Source of the DNA: Shewanella donghaensis
GTDB taxonomy: Bacteria; Pseudomonadota; Gammaproteobacteria; Enterobacterales; Shewanellaceae
Length of the DNA: 64,000 nt
Reading direction: 5' to 3'
Assembly (NCBI RefSeq): GCF_007567505.1
Contig: NZ_CP041783.1
Coordinates: 248,001-312,000, forward strand
Positions within the stretch are counted from its first letter, which is position 1, and every line of letters starts with the position of its first letter. This document shows, piece after piece, positions 35,909 to 45,767 of the stretch. The notes beneath the pieces are model-generated. The model did not search any database and had not been told where the DNA came from. It was given only the letters and a program-made list of their open reading frames with translations. A program made the position numbers and the translations under genes.

Positions 35909-38092
35909 ATGGAAATCAAAGTTAATTTTCTCGACAACTTAAGACTTGAAGCAAAGTTTGACGACTTTACTGTCACAGCCGATCAGCCGATTCGTTATAA
36001 AGGTGATGGATCAGCGCCAAGTCCGTTTGATTATTTCTTAGCATCGTCAGCGCTTTGTGCGGCTTACTTTATCAAGGTGTATTGTAAAGCGCGTGATATC
36101 CCCACTGACAATATCAAGCTGTCGCAAAACAACATTGTTGACCCTGAAGATCGTTACAACCAAATTTTTCAGATTCAAGTTGAATTGCCAGATGATATTT
36201 CTGATAAAGACAGAACCGGTATCTTACGTTCTATCGACCGTTGTACAGTTAAAAAAGTGGTGCAAACGGGGCCAGAATTTAAAATTGAAACCGTTGCTGA
36301 TTTAGCCGCGGATGCCAATGCCATGCTAATGGGTCAACCTGAAGGCGATGCAAGTACTTATATCATTGGTAAAGATTTACCGCTTGAAGAAACCATTACT
36401 AACATGACTGCAATGCTAGCAGAACTTGGAATGAAGATTGAAATATCTTCATGGCGCAATATCGTGCCGAATGTGTGGTCATTACACATTCGTGATGCAG
36501 CATCACCAGCCTGTTTTACTAACGGTAAAGGCGCGACCAAAGAAAGTGCGCTTTGCTCTGCTTTAGGTGAGTTCATTGAACGCTTGAACTGTAACTTCTT
36601 TTATAACGACCAATTCTTTGGCGAAGAGATAGCTAACAGCGAGTTTGTGCATTACCCCAATGAAAAATGGTTTGAGTTAGAAGAAGATGACTCACTGCCA
36701 TCAGGCATTTTAGATGAATACTGTTTAGAGATTTATAATCCAGATGGTGAGTTAGGTGGTTCAAACCTGATTGATACTAATTCTGGTAACTTTGAGCGTG
36801 GTATTTGTACCATTCCTTACACTCGTCACTCAGATGGTGAAGTGGTACATATCCCATCTAACTTAATTGAGAACCTATTTTTAAGTAACGGCATGAGCGC
36901 GGGTAATAACCTGGCTGAAGCCAAAGTGCAGTGTTTATCTGAAATCTTTGAGCGCGCGGTTAAACGCCAAATCATCGAGCAAGAAATTGTCCTGCCTGAT
37001 GTGCCAATGACGGTACTTGAAAAGTACCCAAGCATTTTAGCGGGTATTAAAGGCCTAGAAGAGCAGGGGTTCCCTGTTGTGGTTAAAGACGCCTCACTTG
37101 GAGGTCAATTCCCAGTAATGTGTGTCACCTTGATGAACCCTAAAACAGGTGGTGTGTTTGCTTCATTTGGCGCCCATCCTAGCCTTGAAGTGGCGCTTGA
37201 GCGTAGCCTTACTGAATTATTACAAGGTCGAAGCTTTGAAGGCTTGAACGATGTGCCTAAGCCAACGTTCAACAGCATGACAGTAACAGAGCCTGAAAAC
37301 TTTGTTGAACACTTTATTGACTCTACAGGGGTTATCTCGTGGCGTTTCTTCAGTAGCAATCATGATTATGATTTCTGCGAATGGGACTTCTCTGGTACGA
37401 CGGAAGAAGAAACTGAAAGTCTGTTTGGCATATTAGCCGATATTGGCAAAGAAGCTTATATTGCGGAGTTTGATCAATTAGGCGCTGCGGTTTGTCGTAT
37501 CTTGGTACCTGATTACTCAGAAGTGTATCCTGTTGAAGATCTTATTTGGGACAACACCAATAAAGCACTGGATTATCGTGAAGAGATTTTAAACCTGCAT
37601 GTGTTAACGCAAGAGCAGTTAACTGATTTAGTTGAGCGTTTAGAAGAAAGCCAACTGGATAACCAAACTGACATTCCAACCTTGATTGGTATTGTATTTG
37701 ATGAAAATACCCCTTGGGGCCAGCTAACCATTATCGAGCTTAAAATCTTAATCTACCTTGCAATCGGTAGACTGGAAGATGCAATGGATTATGTGGCTGA
37801 GTTCTTACAATACAACGACAACACTGTTGAGCGTGGTTTGTTCTATCAAGCGGTGAATGCCGTATTAGAAGTGACCTTGGATGATGATTTAGCGCTTGAG
37901 CACTTTATCAATAACTTCAACCGTATGTTTGGTGAAGATCTGATGAAAAACGTTGTCGGCACCGTGTCGGGTGAAGTGAAGTTCTTTGGTTTAACGCAAA
38001 CCAGCATGAACCTTGAAGGTATCGAGCCGCATTTAAGATTGATTGAAAGCTATAAAAAGCTACATCAAGCACGCGCTAATGCTGCTAAATAG
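35909..38092 (+). CDS. ycaO: OsmC-YcaO fusion protein
   Basis: The protein has 727 residues. Residues 1-140 form an OsmC/Ohr-like domain (GSAPSPFDYFLASSALCAAYFIKVYC; RCTVKKVVQTGP). Residues 195-560 are a YcaO domain with its ATP-binding acidic motifs (KESALCSALGEFIERLNCNFF; AEAKVQCLSEIFERAVKR; SLEVALERSLTELLQGR). A helical TPR-like tail covers about 580-720. YcaO domains activate amide backbones with ATP. The E. coli protein lacks the OsmC part and is linked to RimO methylthiolation of ribosomal protein S12; other YcaO proteins make azolines or thioamides. The tail does not end in the Pro-rich motif of azoline-forming YcaOs. A peptide substrate is not encoded nearby. The fusion is a known architecture in this group. 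Confidence 0.9.
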   Translation: MEIKVNFLDNLRLEAKFDDFTVTADQPIRYKGDGSAPSPFDYFLASSALCAAYFIKVYCKARDIPTDNIKLSQNNIVDPEDRYNQIFQIQVELPDDISDKDRTGILRSIDRCTVKKVVQTGPEFKIETVADLAADANAMLMGQPEGDASTYIIGKDLPLEETITNMTAMLAELGMKIEISSWRNIVPNVWSLHIRDAASPACFTNGKGATKESALCSALGEFIERLNCNFFYNDQFFGEEIANSEFVHYPNEKWFELEEDDSLPSGILDEYCLEIYNPDGELGGSNLIDTNSGNFERGICTIPYTRHSDGEVVHIPSNLIENLFLSNGMSAGNNLAEAKVQCLSEIFERAVKRQIIEQEIVLPDVPMTVLEKYPSILAGIKGLEEQGFPVVVKDASLGGQFPVMCVTLMNPKTGGVFASFGAHPSLEVALERSLTELLQGRSFEGLNDVPKPTFNSMTVTEPENFVEHFIDSTGVISWRFFSSNHDYDFCEWDFSGTTEEETESLFGILADIGKEAYIAEFDQLGAAVCRILVPDYSEVYPVEDLIWDNTNKALDYREEILNLHVLTQEQLTDLVERLEESQLDNQTDIPTLIGIVFDENTPWGQLTIIELKILIYLAIGRLEDAMDYVAEFLQYNDNTVERGLFYQAVNAVLEVTLDDDLALEHFINNFNRMFGEDLMKNVVGTVSGEVKFFGLTQTSMNLEGIEPHLRLIESYKKLHQARANAAK

Positions 38093-38120
38093 TGTAAAGC
38101 ACAATTGATAAACCTGTTTT

Positions 38121-38147
38121 AAAGCCCATCAAATGATGGGCTTTTTT
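38121..38147 (+). terminator. Rho-independent terminator after ycaO
   Basis: AAAGCCCATC (38121-38130) pairs with GATGGGCTTT (38135-38144) around AAAT, followed by a T run to 38147. The stop codon is 29 bases upstream. Confidence 0.92.
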
Positions 38148-38304
38148 GTTTTTGTTTATCACTATCACTAGCACTAACTCGTTCAATATCATCCTCAATC
38201 TATAGCAATAACAATATATAGAGTAATTCTGTTACCTTATGAATTGAATGTGTCAGATATAAACGTGTATCGGTCACTCAAAAGCGCAGGTCAAAGGAAC
38301 TTTG

Positions 38305-38442
38305 ATGGCGACATTATTTAGGCTATTGATGATTGTCATTGCAGCATTAGCAATAACCATTTTGGTGATTTTTGTGATGTCGAGTTTAGTGGGTTTGGGC
38401 GTTCCAGAGCATGCAAATAATACTCTTGCCTATGTCATTTAA
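38305..38442 (+). CDS. 45-residue single-helix membrane protein
   Basis: An ATG with AAAGGA seven bases upstream opens 45 codons. One hydrophobic helix (LMIVIAALAITILVIFVMSS) follows a short N-terminus with one Arg; the rest is VGLGVPEHANNTLAYVI. Good ribosome site, coding-like composition and a clear stop make it a plausible real small protein. It lies between the ycaO terminator and the S9 peptidase gene. I do not recognise a family. Confidence 0.5.
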   Translation: MATLFRLLMIVIAALAITILVIFVMSSLVGLGVPEHANNTLAYVI

Positions 38443-38636
38443 ACTTGCTCGTTAATGTATACGCGAAAGTCCCGATATTTTTTATGTTATCACTTTCTGC
38501 TTCAACTTCTGCTTTATCGATTCTCATAGCGCTAGCCAATATTAGCGAGTCCTGTTAGGTTAAATACTGTACTAGATATTACATCGACATTTTGAGTTAT
38601 CTCGTTTAAGTTCACGGACATAATAAGGATATTTTC

Positions 38637-40577
38637 ATGTTTAAGACCCTCATCACAACTGCTATCACAACGGCCATCGTGGCGGTTGCACTCGGTGGTT
38701 GCTCGAACACCAATAAAGCTAATGATGTTAAACCCCAATCAGCGTCTATTAATTCAGTTGCCAGTAATTCAGTGGCATTTGAAAGCTACAATGCTGAAGA
38801 GTTCTATAAAACCACCAGCGTGTTTGGTTCCTCTATTAATCATTTAGGCAATGCTGTTTTAGTCAGTAATGATGAAAGCGGTATTTTTAATGCTTACCGT
38901 GTCCCTGTTGATGGAAGCCCGTCAACACAACTGACGTTCTCAACCAAAGAGTCGGTATTTGTTGAGTCGTGGTTTCCAAAAGACGAGCGCTTTTTATATA
39001 GCGCAGATAAAGGTGGTGATGAACTTAACCACCTCTATGTCCAAGAGTTAGATGGTACAGAAGTAGATTTAACCCCAGGTGAAGGCTTAAAAGCGTCAGT
39101 AATGTCTTGGCATGAAGATGAGCAATCATTCTTTGTGGTAACCAATGAGCGAGACGCTAAGTATTTTGATGTTTATCAATATAATGCTAAAGATTACAGT
39201 CGCCAGTTAGTGTTTAAAAATGACTCTGGTTTCAGTGTCGAAGTAGTGAGTCCGAATGGTCGTTTTATTGCCCTGAGTAAAAGCCACTCAAACAGTAACT
39301 CAGATCTTTATTTAATCGACCTTAGATTGAAAATGGCAAAACCGCGATTGCTCACTGAACATAGTGGTGACGTTGCTTACTCAGTTGATACTTTTTCTAA
39401 AGACAATAAACGCTTGTTGTATGCCACGGATGAATTTGGTGAGTTCAACCAATCATGGGCATTTGATTTAGCGACCGATGAAAGCACGTTAAGCTATAAA
39501 GCAGATTGGGATGTCAGTTTTAGCTATTTCTCAAAAGATGGCCGTTTTCAAATTACCGGTGTCAATGCTGACGCGCAAACTCAATTGGTGATTACTGATT
39601 TAACCACCGATTCTGAACTTCAATTACCCACATTACCTAGTGGTGATTTACGTGGGGTGAATTTCTCTGATGATTCAAGTTCAATGGTATTTTACATTAA
39701 CTCAGATACCTCACCATCAAATTTATACACGCACAAACTCGGCACAGACTCGATACTTCGATTAACCAATTCTGGTAATCCAAACATAAAAGAACAGAAT
39801 CTTGTTACGGGTGAAGTGGTGCGTTTTAAAAGCTTTGATGGCATAGATATCCCAGCGATTCTTTATAAACCTAAACAAGCTAATATGAAAAAAGTGCCCG
39901 CATTGATTTATATCCATGGTGGGCCAGGCGGGCAATCTCGAAAAGGTTACTCGGCAACGGTTCAACATCTGGTGAATAATGGCTATGCCATCATTAAGAT
40001 TAACAATCGTGGTTCAAGTGGCTATGGTAAAACGTTTTTTCACTTAGATGATAAGCGTCATGGTGAAGATGATTTACAGGATGTGGTTTATAACAAAAAG
40101 TATCTGCAAACTTTAGATTGGGTTGATGCTGATAAAATTGGTGTTATGGGCGGTAGTTACGGCGGTTACTTAACAATGGCTGCGATGGCATTTACTGATG
40201 AGTTCAAAGTCGGTATTAATATCTTTGGGGTGACTAACTGGGTGAGAACCCTAGAAAGTATTCCTCCTTATTGGGAAGCATTTCGAAAAAGCCTTTATGA
40301 CGAGTTAGGTGACCCAGCCACAGACAAAGAACGTTTACATAATATTTCGCCAGTCTTTTTTGGTGAACAAGTGAAAAGCCCGGTATTAGTTGTGCAAGGG
40401 GCGAATGATCCCCGAGTGCTAAAAATTGAGAGTGATGAAATGGTCGAGTCGATCCGCTCGGGCGGCACATATGTTGATTACTTAGTTTTTGATGATGAAG
40501 GCCATGGCTTTAGTAAAAAAGCTAACCGTATTAGTGCTTCTAATAAATATCTCGAATTTTTAAATACCTACTTATAA
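38637..40577 (+). CDS. S9-family serine peptidase (prolyl oligopeptidase/acylaminoacyl type), lipoprotein
   Basis: The protein has 646 residues. A lipobox (LGGC, about Cys 22) follows a hydrophobic segment, so it is probably a periplasmic lipoprotein. A seven-bladed beta-propeller (about 60-400) is followed by an alpha/beta hydrolase domain with oxyanion motif YIHGGPGGQSRKGY, nucleophile S507 in GGSYGGY, D591 in GANDPRV and H623 in EGHGF. Such enzymes trim short peptides, often after Pro or Ala. AAGGA lies before the ATG, and a strong terminator follows the stop. Convergent with the ybiT remnant downstream. Confidence 0.9.
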   Translation: MFKTLITTAITTAIVAVALGGCSNTNKANDVKPQSASINSVASNSVAFESYNAEEFYKTTSVFGSSINHLGNAVLVSNDESGIFNAYRVPVDGSPSTQLTFSTKESVFVESWFPKDERFLYSADKGGDELNHLYVQELDGTEVDLTPGEGLKASVMSWHEDEQSFFVVTNERDAKYFDVYQYNAKDYSRQLVFKNDSGFSVEVVSPNGRFIALSKSHSNSNSDLYLIDLRLKMAKPRLLTEHSGDVAYSVDTFSKDNKRLLYATDEFGEFNQSWAFDLATDESTLSYKADWDVSFSYFSKDGRFQITGVNADAQTQLVITDLTTDSELQLPTLPSGDLRGVNFSDDSSSMVFYINSDTSPSNLYTHKLGTDSILRLTNSGNPNIKEQNLVTGEVVRFKSFDGIDIPAILYKPKQANMKKVPALIYIHGGPGGQSRKGYSATVQHLVNNGYAIIKINNRGSSGYGKTFFHLDDKRHGEDDLQDVVYNKKYLQTLDWVDADKIGVMGGSYGGYLTMAAMAFTDEFKVGINIFGVTNWVRTLESIPPYWEAFRKSLYDELGDPATDKERLHNISPVFFGEQVKSPVLVVQGANDPRVLKIESDEMVESIRSGGTYVDYLVFDDEGHGFSKKANRISASNKYLEFLNTYL

Positions 40578-40606
40578 GTTCTTAAACTTGATGTTGTTGT
40601 TAATAC

Positions 40607-40639
40607 AAAAAGCCATTTGATTAATCAAATGGCTTTTTT
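40607..40639 (+). terminator. Bidirectional Rho-independent terminator after S9 peptidase gene
   Basis: AGCCATTTGA (40611-40620) pairs with TCAAATGGCT (40625-40634) around TTAA. It is preceded by four A and followed by six T, so it can work on both strands. Confidence 0.9.
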
Positions 40640-40677
40640 ATGGCGGCTATATTACGAGTAATCTTAATTAATAAGGC

Positions 40678-40730
40678 TTATTTCTTTATAAGCGCTGCTG
40701 CTTCAGCTTGGCTTACCATTTACTCATCAA
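40678..40730 (-). pseudogene. Copy of the last 17 codons of ybiT
   Basis: Bases 40680-40730 match 42771-42821, the 3' end of ybiT, at 48 of 51 positions with no gaps (offset exactly 2091). Read on the minus strand the copy ends [13 protein letters not shown] plus a stop, as in YbiT, but the codon before that Met has become a stop (TAC to TAA). It therefore is a gene-end fragment in the same orientation as ybiT, standing on the other side of the SPFH gene pair. Confidence 0.85.
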
Positions 40731-40859
40731 GATAATAGATGCTTTTTAGCCTGATTTTTACAAGTTAGTCATGTAAAATGCATTGTTGCAACATTCCTAT
40801 GCTGACGGTTGTACTTCATTGAGTTCAATCGAGTATTCAAACCAATATAAGTAGATATT

Positions 40860-41201
40860 ATGTTTTTTTATATTATCGGGTTAAGCGTGCTTTTTTGTAT
40901 TTTGTGCGGCGCACTTTATGTTATTTATCGCAATATCAATAAAGGCAGGATTAGCAAATCAAAAGAGTTCAATGTGTTATTTGATGAAGATACCATTGTT
41001 GATGAGTTAATTACGCAACTTATCGAGAAGAATCAAAATCAAGAAAATGTAGATAAAACCAAGCAAAGTAAAGCTGACATTCTGGAGACTTTTATAGAGT
41101 TGCATCGGTCTGGTAGTTTTTGTTCACAATTGACTGAGCAAGAGATCATTTACTTTGTTAAAAAGAAATTAAATATGGATAGTCACACACAAGGAAAGTA
41201 A
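40860..41201 (+). CDS. Membrane-anchored hypothetical protein beside the SPFH gene
   Basis: The protein has 113 residues. An N-terminal helix (FFYIIGLSVLFCILCGALYVIY) is followed by a Lys-rich turn and a soluble, mostly helical acidic domain ending in KLNMDSHTQGK. No known family was recognised. The ribosome site is weak. It ends 5 bp before the SPFH gene, so the two are probably translated together and may form one membrane complex. Both lie inside the segment bracketed by the ybiT duplication. Confidence 0.7.
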   Translation: MFFYIIGLSVLFCILCGALYVIYRNINKGRISKSKEFNVLFDEDTIVDELITQLIEKNQNQENVDKTKQSKADILETFIELHRSGSFCSQLTEQEIIYFVKKKLNMDSHTQGK

Positions 41202-41206
41202 TAAAA

Positions 41207-42547
41207 ATGGACGACAAGATTCAACCCGCTCAACAAAGTGAAAACCAATCTTTTTCCAGTAACTTTGGCCGAAGAAATATCATTCTTATTTCAGCAGTCA
41301 TTACTGTTTTAGTGGTCATTGCCATTCTGATCTCTCAGATGATTGCTTGGAATGAAGCAGATGAACGTTTAGTTCATCAATCGGCTTTTACTGGTAATCT
41401 CACCGTGATTAACCAGGCGGGTCCTTATTTTAAAGCCTTTGGTACTGTATCTGCCTATAAGAAAGTGATCTCAATAAACTTTACTGGCGATAAAGGCGCA
41501 ACAGCCAGTGCTTTGGTACCATTAATCCCGATTCGATTTCTTGATACCACCACTGGTGATGCTAGAGGTGTATCGCGTTTTAGATTACCTGGAAACGTTC
41601 CATCAGCTGAGTCTGGTACATTACGTGGCCTACTTAAAATTCATGAAGAGTTTGGCTCACAAGAAACATTAATATCAAATTTACTGATGCGTGCGACAAC
41701 TGAAAATGTGAAGGCATCAGCCAGAATGATGTCCGTTGAACAGCATTATTCAGGGGGCAATGGTCAATTAAGTCAAGATTTCTCTGATCAATTAGTTAAC
41801 GGTATTTTTGTTACTGAACAGATATTCAGTAATACAGGCCGCAATAAAACTCAGGAGTTTAATAACCTCAGTAAGCAGCAGCGCGTAACGATTAAAATTA
41901 AACAAGATAGTGACGGAAACCCATTACGAAACGCCCCAATTTTAGGCGCTTATGGTATTACGGTTGTTGATGCGAGTATTATCGATATTGATTACGAAAG
42001 TAAGGTTAATGCGCGACTTGAAGCGCAAAAGCAAGCTGCAGCAGATGAAGCATTAGCAAGACAAAACCTAAAAAAAGCAGAGCAACAAGCACGTACCGAA
42101 GTCGCGCTAGGTGAACAAGCGATTGCTAAGCAAAGAGCTGAATCTGAAAAGCTAAAAATCAAAGAACAAATTGATGCTGAAAGGGTCAAAGCCAATGCGA
42201 TTATTTCGGCGCAGCAACGTGTTGCGGTTAAATCTGAGCTAGCGAAAGAGCAAGCTGAAATACTTAAGCAGCAACGCCTAGAAGCTCAAGGTATGGATGT
42301 ACTTGCTGAAGCGCGTCAAAGAGCTAAATCTGCGGCACTGGATCCAAAATATGTTTTCGATGAAACATTGAAGGCCGAAGTTACCATTCAAACGGCGTTA
42401 TTTAACAGTCTTGGGAATAGTCGCTTAGTGCCTGAAATTGTGATTGGTGGTGGGCAAGATGGACAAAATAATGGTTCTGAGTTCATGAGATTATTAGCTG
42501 CAGATGCAGCGCTTAATCTTAAAAAACGACTCGATGAGCAGAAGTAG
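41207..42547 (+). CDS. SPFH/band 7 (prohibitin/flotillin-like) membrane protein
   Basis: The protein has 446 residues: a cytosolic N-terminus, one membrane helix (NIILISAVITVLVVIAILISQMI), an SPFH-like domain (about 60-280) and a long Ala/Glu/Lys/Gln-rich coiled coil (about 270-380, from SKVNARLEAQKQAAADEALA), then a short tail. The layout is that of proteins that assemble into rings or cages on membranes. The SPFH part is divergent, so I rely on the helix plus coiled-coil pattern. It forms a two-gene unit with the upstream membrane protein and ends at a bidirectional terminator. Its role is unknown; in some bacteria such proteins take part in protein quality control or phage defence. Confidence 0.78.
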   Translation: MDDKIQPAQQSENQSFSSNFGRRNIILISAVITVLVVIAILISQMIAWNEADERLVHQSAFTGNLTVINQAGPYFKAFGTVSAYKKVISINFTGDKGATASALVPLIPIRFLDTTTGDARGVSRFRLPGNVPSAESGTLRGLLKIHEEFGSQETLISNLLMRATTENVKASARMMSVEQHYSGGNGQLSQDFSDQLVNGIFVTEQIFSNTGRNKTQEFNNLSKQQRVTIKIKQDSDGNPLRNAPILGAYGITVVDASIIDIDYESKVNARLEAQKQAAADEALARQNLKKAEQQARTEVALGEQAIAKQRAESEKLKIKEQIDAERVKANAIISAQQRVAVKSELAKEQAEILKQQRLEAQGMDVLAEARQRAKSAALDPKYVFDETLKAEVTIQTALFNSLGNSRLVPEIVIGGGQDGQNNGSEFMRLLAADAALNLKKRLDEQK

Positions 42548-42696
42548 ATTTGAATTGAGGTATTATAGTGGCTAAAAACATGAAAGCTTAAAGTGTAAGC
42601 CAGCATATGTATTAATGCTTTAAATATAAGTCAGAATGCTTAAACATCGCGACTGCATTACTTTTAAAGTGAGTAATAAAATTTAAAATGAGTAAC

Positions 42697-42734
42697 AAAA
42701 AACGCCGATAGACTTCAGTCTATCGGCGTTTTTA
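42697..42734. terminator. Bidirectional terminator between SPFH gene and ybiT
   Basis: AACGCCGATAGAC (42701-42713) pairs with GTCTATCGGCGTT (42718-42730) around TTCA, with A runs on one side and T runs on the other. A 13-bp perfect stem; it serves the two convergent genes. Confidence 0.93.
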
Positions 42735-42768
42735 TTGGATGCTTTATAAACACCAAGTGATTTAATGG

Positions 42769-44379
42769 CTACTTCTTTATAAGCGCTGCTGCTTCAGCTT
42801 GGCTTGCCATGTACTCATCAAAGGTACCATGGAAGTTTATTAGCTGCTGGTCTCTCACATCAATGATGTGAGTCGCAAGAGATGAAACGAATTCTCTATC
42901 GTGACTGACGAAAATCAATGTGCCTTCAAATTCTTTAAGGGCATTGTTTAGCGCTTCAATCGCTTCCATGTCCATGTGGTTAGTTGGTTCGTCCATGATA
43001 AGCACGTTGATATCCATCATCATTAACTTACCAAACAATAGGCGGTTCTTTTCACCACCTGAACAGTTACGGGCTTTCTTGTTTGAGTCATCTTCAGTAA
43101 ATAAAAGACGGCCTAACATGCCACGTACCATTAAATCGTTATGTTTTGGTGTGCGCCATTGCGACATCCAATCGAATAAACTCAAGTCATTATCAAAGTC
43201 TTTACTGCTGTCTTGTGGGCAGTAACCGATAGCGGCATTTTCAGACCACTTAACCACACCTTCTTTGTTCGTCAGGTCGTTCACTAAACAGCGTAGTAGG
43301 GTAGTTTTACCTACACCGTTTTCACCGATAACAGCAAGCTTGGCGCCTGCTTCAAGAATAATATTACCGCCTTGGAATAAGGTGTTATCTTCAAAACCAT
43401 GGCCGACTTCTTCCATGATAAGCGCTTGACGATGCATTTTCTTACTTTCGTCAAAACGTAGTGAAGGCGTCATACGGCTAGACGATTTAACTTCATCTAA
43501 CGAAATTTTATCAAGTTTTTTAGCACGAGAACTGGCTTGCTTAGCTTTAGATGCGTTAGCACCGAAACGGTTAACGAAGTCTTGAAGTTCAGCCATTTCA
43601 GCGGTCTTCTTAGCGTTACCTGCTAATAATTGCTCTTGGATTAAACCTGCAGCGTCAAGGAAGTACTCGTAGTTACCAGGATATACACGTAATTCACCGT
43701 AATCGATATCAGCCATATGGGTACAGACAGTGTTCAAGAAATGTCTATCATGGGAGATGATGATCATGGTGCATTTACGCTTGTTTAGCTCATCTGCTAA
43801 CCAGCTAATAGTATGAATGTCCAAGTTGTTGGTTGGTTCATCAAGTAGCAAAATATCTGGATTTGAGAATAAGGCTTGTGCTAATAACACACGTAACTTC
43901 TTACCAGGGGCTACTTGGCTCATTAAACCAAAGTGGTATTCTTCATCAATACCGGCTTCAAGTAGAATTTCACCAGCACGACTTTCTGCACTGTAACCGT
44001 CCATTTCAGCAAACTCACTTTCAAGTTCACCCACTCTCATACCGTCTTCTTCGCTCATGTCTGGCAAAGAGTAAATGCGTTCACGCTCTTGCTTCACTTC
44101 CCAAAGTTTAGGATCGCCCTGAATTACTGCGTCAACAACGCTGTACTGTTCAAACGCGAACTGATCTTGACTTAGGGTACCGACTTTTTGACCCGGAGTA
44201 ATAGACACGTTGCCAGAGGTCGGTGCAAGTTCACCACTTAGAATTTTCATGAAGGTTGATTTACCACAACCATTTGCACCGATTAAACCATAACGGTTTC
44301 CGTGGCCAAATTTAGCTGAGATGTTTTCAAACAATGGCTCTGGGCCAAACTGCATGGTGATATTTGCGGTAGAAATCAA
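42769..44379 (-). CDS. ybiT: ABC-F ATPase YbiT
   Basis: The protein has 536 residues and two ABC domains without membrane helices. Domain 1: Walker [10 protein letters not shown], Walker [13 protein letters not shown] charged linker (about 240-300) joins domain 2: Walker [10 protein letters not shown], signature CSGGEKNR, Walker [13 protein letters not shown]. Long stretches agree with E. coli YbiT (MQFG-x-x-[33 protein letters not shown]). ABC-F proteins act on ribosomes, resolving stalled or incorrectly folded states. The first residue of the second signature is Cys rather than Leu. Its last 17 codons exist a second time at 40680-40730. Confidence 0.93.
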   Translation of the reverse strand: MISTANITMQFGPEPLFENISAKFGHGNRYGLIGANGCGKSTFMKILSGELAPTSGNVSITPGQKVGTLSQDQFAFEQYSVVDAVIQGDPKLWEVKQERERIYSLPDMSEEDGMRVGELESEFAEMDGYSAESRAGEILLEAGIDEEYHFGLMSQVAPGKKLRVLLAQALFSNPDILLLDEPTNNLDIHTISWLADELNKRKCTMIIISHDRHFLNTVCTHMADIDYGELRVYPGNYEYFLDAAGLIQEQLLAGNAKKTAEMAELQDFVNRFGANASKAKQASSRAKKLDKISLDEVKSSSRMTPSLRFDESKKMHRQALIMEEVGHGFEDNTLFQGGNIILEAGAKLAVIGENGVGKTTLLRCLVNDLTNKEGVVKWSENAAIGYCPQDSSKDFDNDLSLFDWMSQWRTPKHNDLMVRGMLGRLLFTEDDSNKKARNCSGGEKNRLLFGKLMMMDINVLIMDEPTNHMDMEAIEALNNALKEFEGTLIFVSHDREFVSSLATHIIDVRDQQLINFHGTFDEYMASQAEAAALIKK

Positions 44380-44644
44380 AGGAATATCCTGACGGTTAAT
44401 GATGCAAAGTTAAGTTCAAGGTACGTTAAATGGTACGATTGAAATGGCTAAACTAAGCAGGTAAAAGCTAACCCATTATAGGATGAGCATTTGCGTAGGT
44501 AAAACAGGCGCGGATTATACAGATAAAACTGGTCATATGTCGAGCAACCAATTCGGTTTATTGTATATTTTGACGTGTTTAGCCTGATCTTCGTCATAAA
44601 TGGATAATTGTGACACTTTTAAGATATTGGATGTTGTAGTTAAC

Positions 44645-45511
44645 TTATCCATTTTGTACCAATTCGTCACAATATAGAGGCTTGGTTTTTAACGGTTTTG
44701 GTTTGGGTTTATCCTCATTTTGAGATTTAGGCTTTGCGGTAGTTTTTTGATTAGCAGCAAGCTTCATCTGATTTTTCCACCAGGTTAATTCTTCACATCC
44801 ATGGCCTGGTTTAATGGCTTTTTGGTCTTTACATAAGCTATTACCTTCCGGGCATTTTAAACGTACATGCATATGTGAAGTATGCCCCCACCAAGGCCGG
44901 ATTTTTTGTAGCCATAAATCATTTTTATTTCGTTCATTACAAAGTTGCTGCTTGATTACAGGGCTAACAAAAATGCGTGCAACTTGATCGTGTTGTGCCG
45001 CTAACTTAAGCATGGTTCTGTGTTTATTTAACCAAGCATCATTAACGCTAAAACTGGCTTTGTTGACCACACTTTGATGCATTGGTTTTTGAATCTGTTC
45101 ATTGGTTAATGAGCGATCTGTAAGCTTTAACCAGATATCGACATCTAAGCCTATTTGATGACTACTGTGGCCAAAATCGAATTGGCCGCCTCGTGGCATC
45201 GACATATCACCAATAAGAATATTATTGATCCCCTCATGGGATAATTGTTTTGAATATTGACTAATAAAAGTGACTAAATTGGGATGACCATAATAACGCT
45301 GTCGCTGACTACGAATAACTTGATAGCCTTCGCCAGTTAATGGCAGTGCCTGCGCACCCGATAAACAACCGTTAGCGTAACTGCCGATAGCCGCACTGTC
45401 GCCTTGATAAATACTGGTAGCCAATTCCCAAGGGTTGACTCGTGCAAGAGCCTGATAGCTGACTAAAAGATAAAATACAATCAGAGCAATGCATGGACGT
45501 GTGATTTGCAA
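44645..45511 (-). CDS. mepA: Penicillin-insensitive murein endopeptidase MepA
   Basis: The protein has 288 residues. The signal peptide ends near ALARVN. An M74/LAS-type zinc peptidase domain follows, with the metal motif in SHQIGLDVDIWL (H-x6-D) and the C-terminal pair in WWGHTSHMHVRLKCP. MepA cuts D-Ala-meso-DAP cross-bridges of peptidoglycan in the periplasm. Conserved Cys (CLSGAQALP, CNERNK, CPEGNSLC) fit the known disulphides. The tail after residue 250 is Lys/Pro-rich (KPKSQNEDKPKPKPLKTKP), an addition probably touching the cell wall or unstructured. It lies 265 bp downstream of ybiT in the same direction. Confidence 0.92.
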   Translation of the reverse strand: MQITRPCIALIVFYLLVSYQALARVNPWELATSIYQGDSAAIGSYANGCLSGAQALPLTGEGYQVIRSQRQRYYGHPNLVTFISQYSKQLSHEGINNILIGDMSMPRGGQFDFGHSSHQIGLDVDIWLKLTDRSLTNEQIQKPMHQSVVNKASFSVNDAWLNKHRTMLKLAAQHDQVARIFVSPVIKQQLCNERNKNDLWLQKIRPWWGHTSHMHVRLKCPEGNSLCKDQKAIKPGHGCEELTWWKNQMKLAANQKTTAKPKSQNEDKPKPKPLKTKPLYCDELVQNG

Positions 45512-45767
45512 GGGTATTCCTCTAGAGTATTAAATGCTAAACAAGCACTTTTAAAGAGTTAAATAAACGGCATAGAACAATAGTGTAGTAGGAAAAAGGG
45601 ATATGTTAGTGTTTTGATGGGATTAAACTCTTGGGATTTTTCAGATGATGTAGTTGGCTGTTTACTGGTGGGCTTGAGAATATAAGTAATTTGTAGAAAG
45701 TTAATATCGGCCATCGAAGGAACTCGATGGCCACTAAAGCTTATGTCTGATACTTAATAACTAATTA

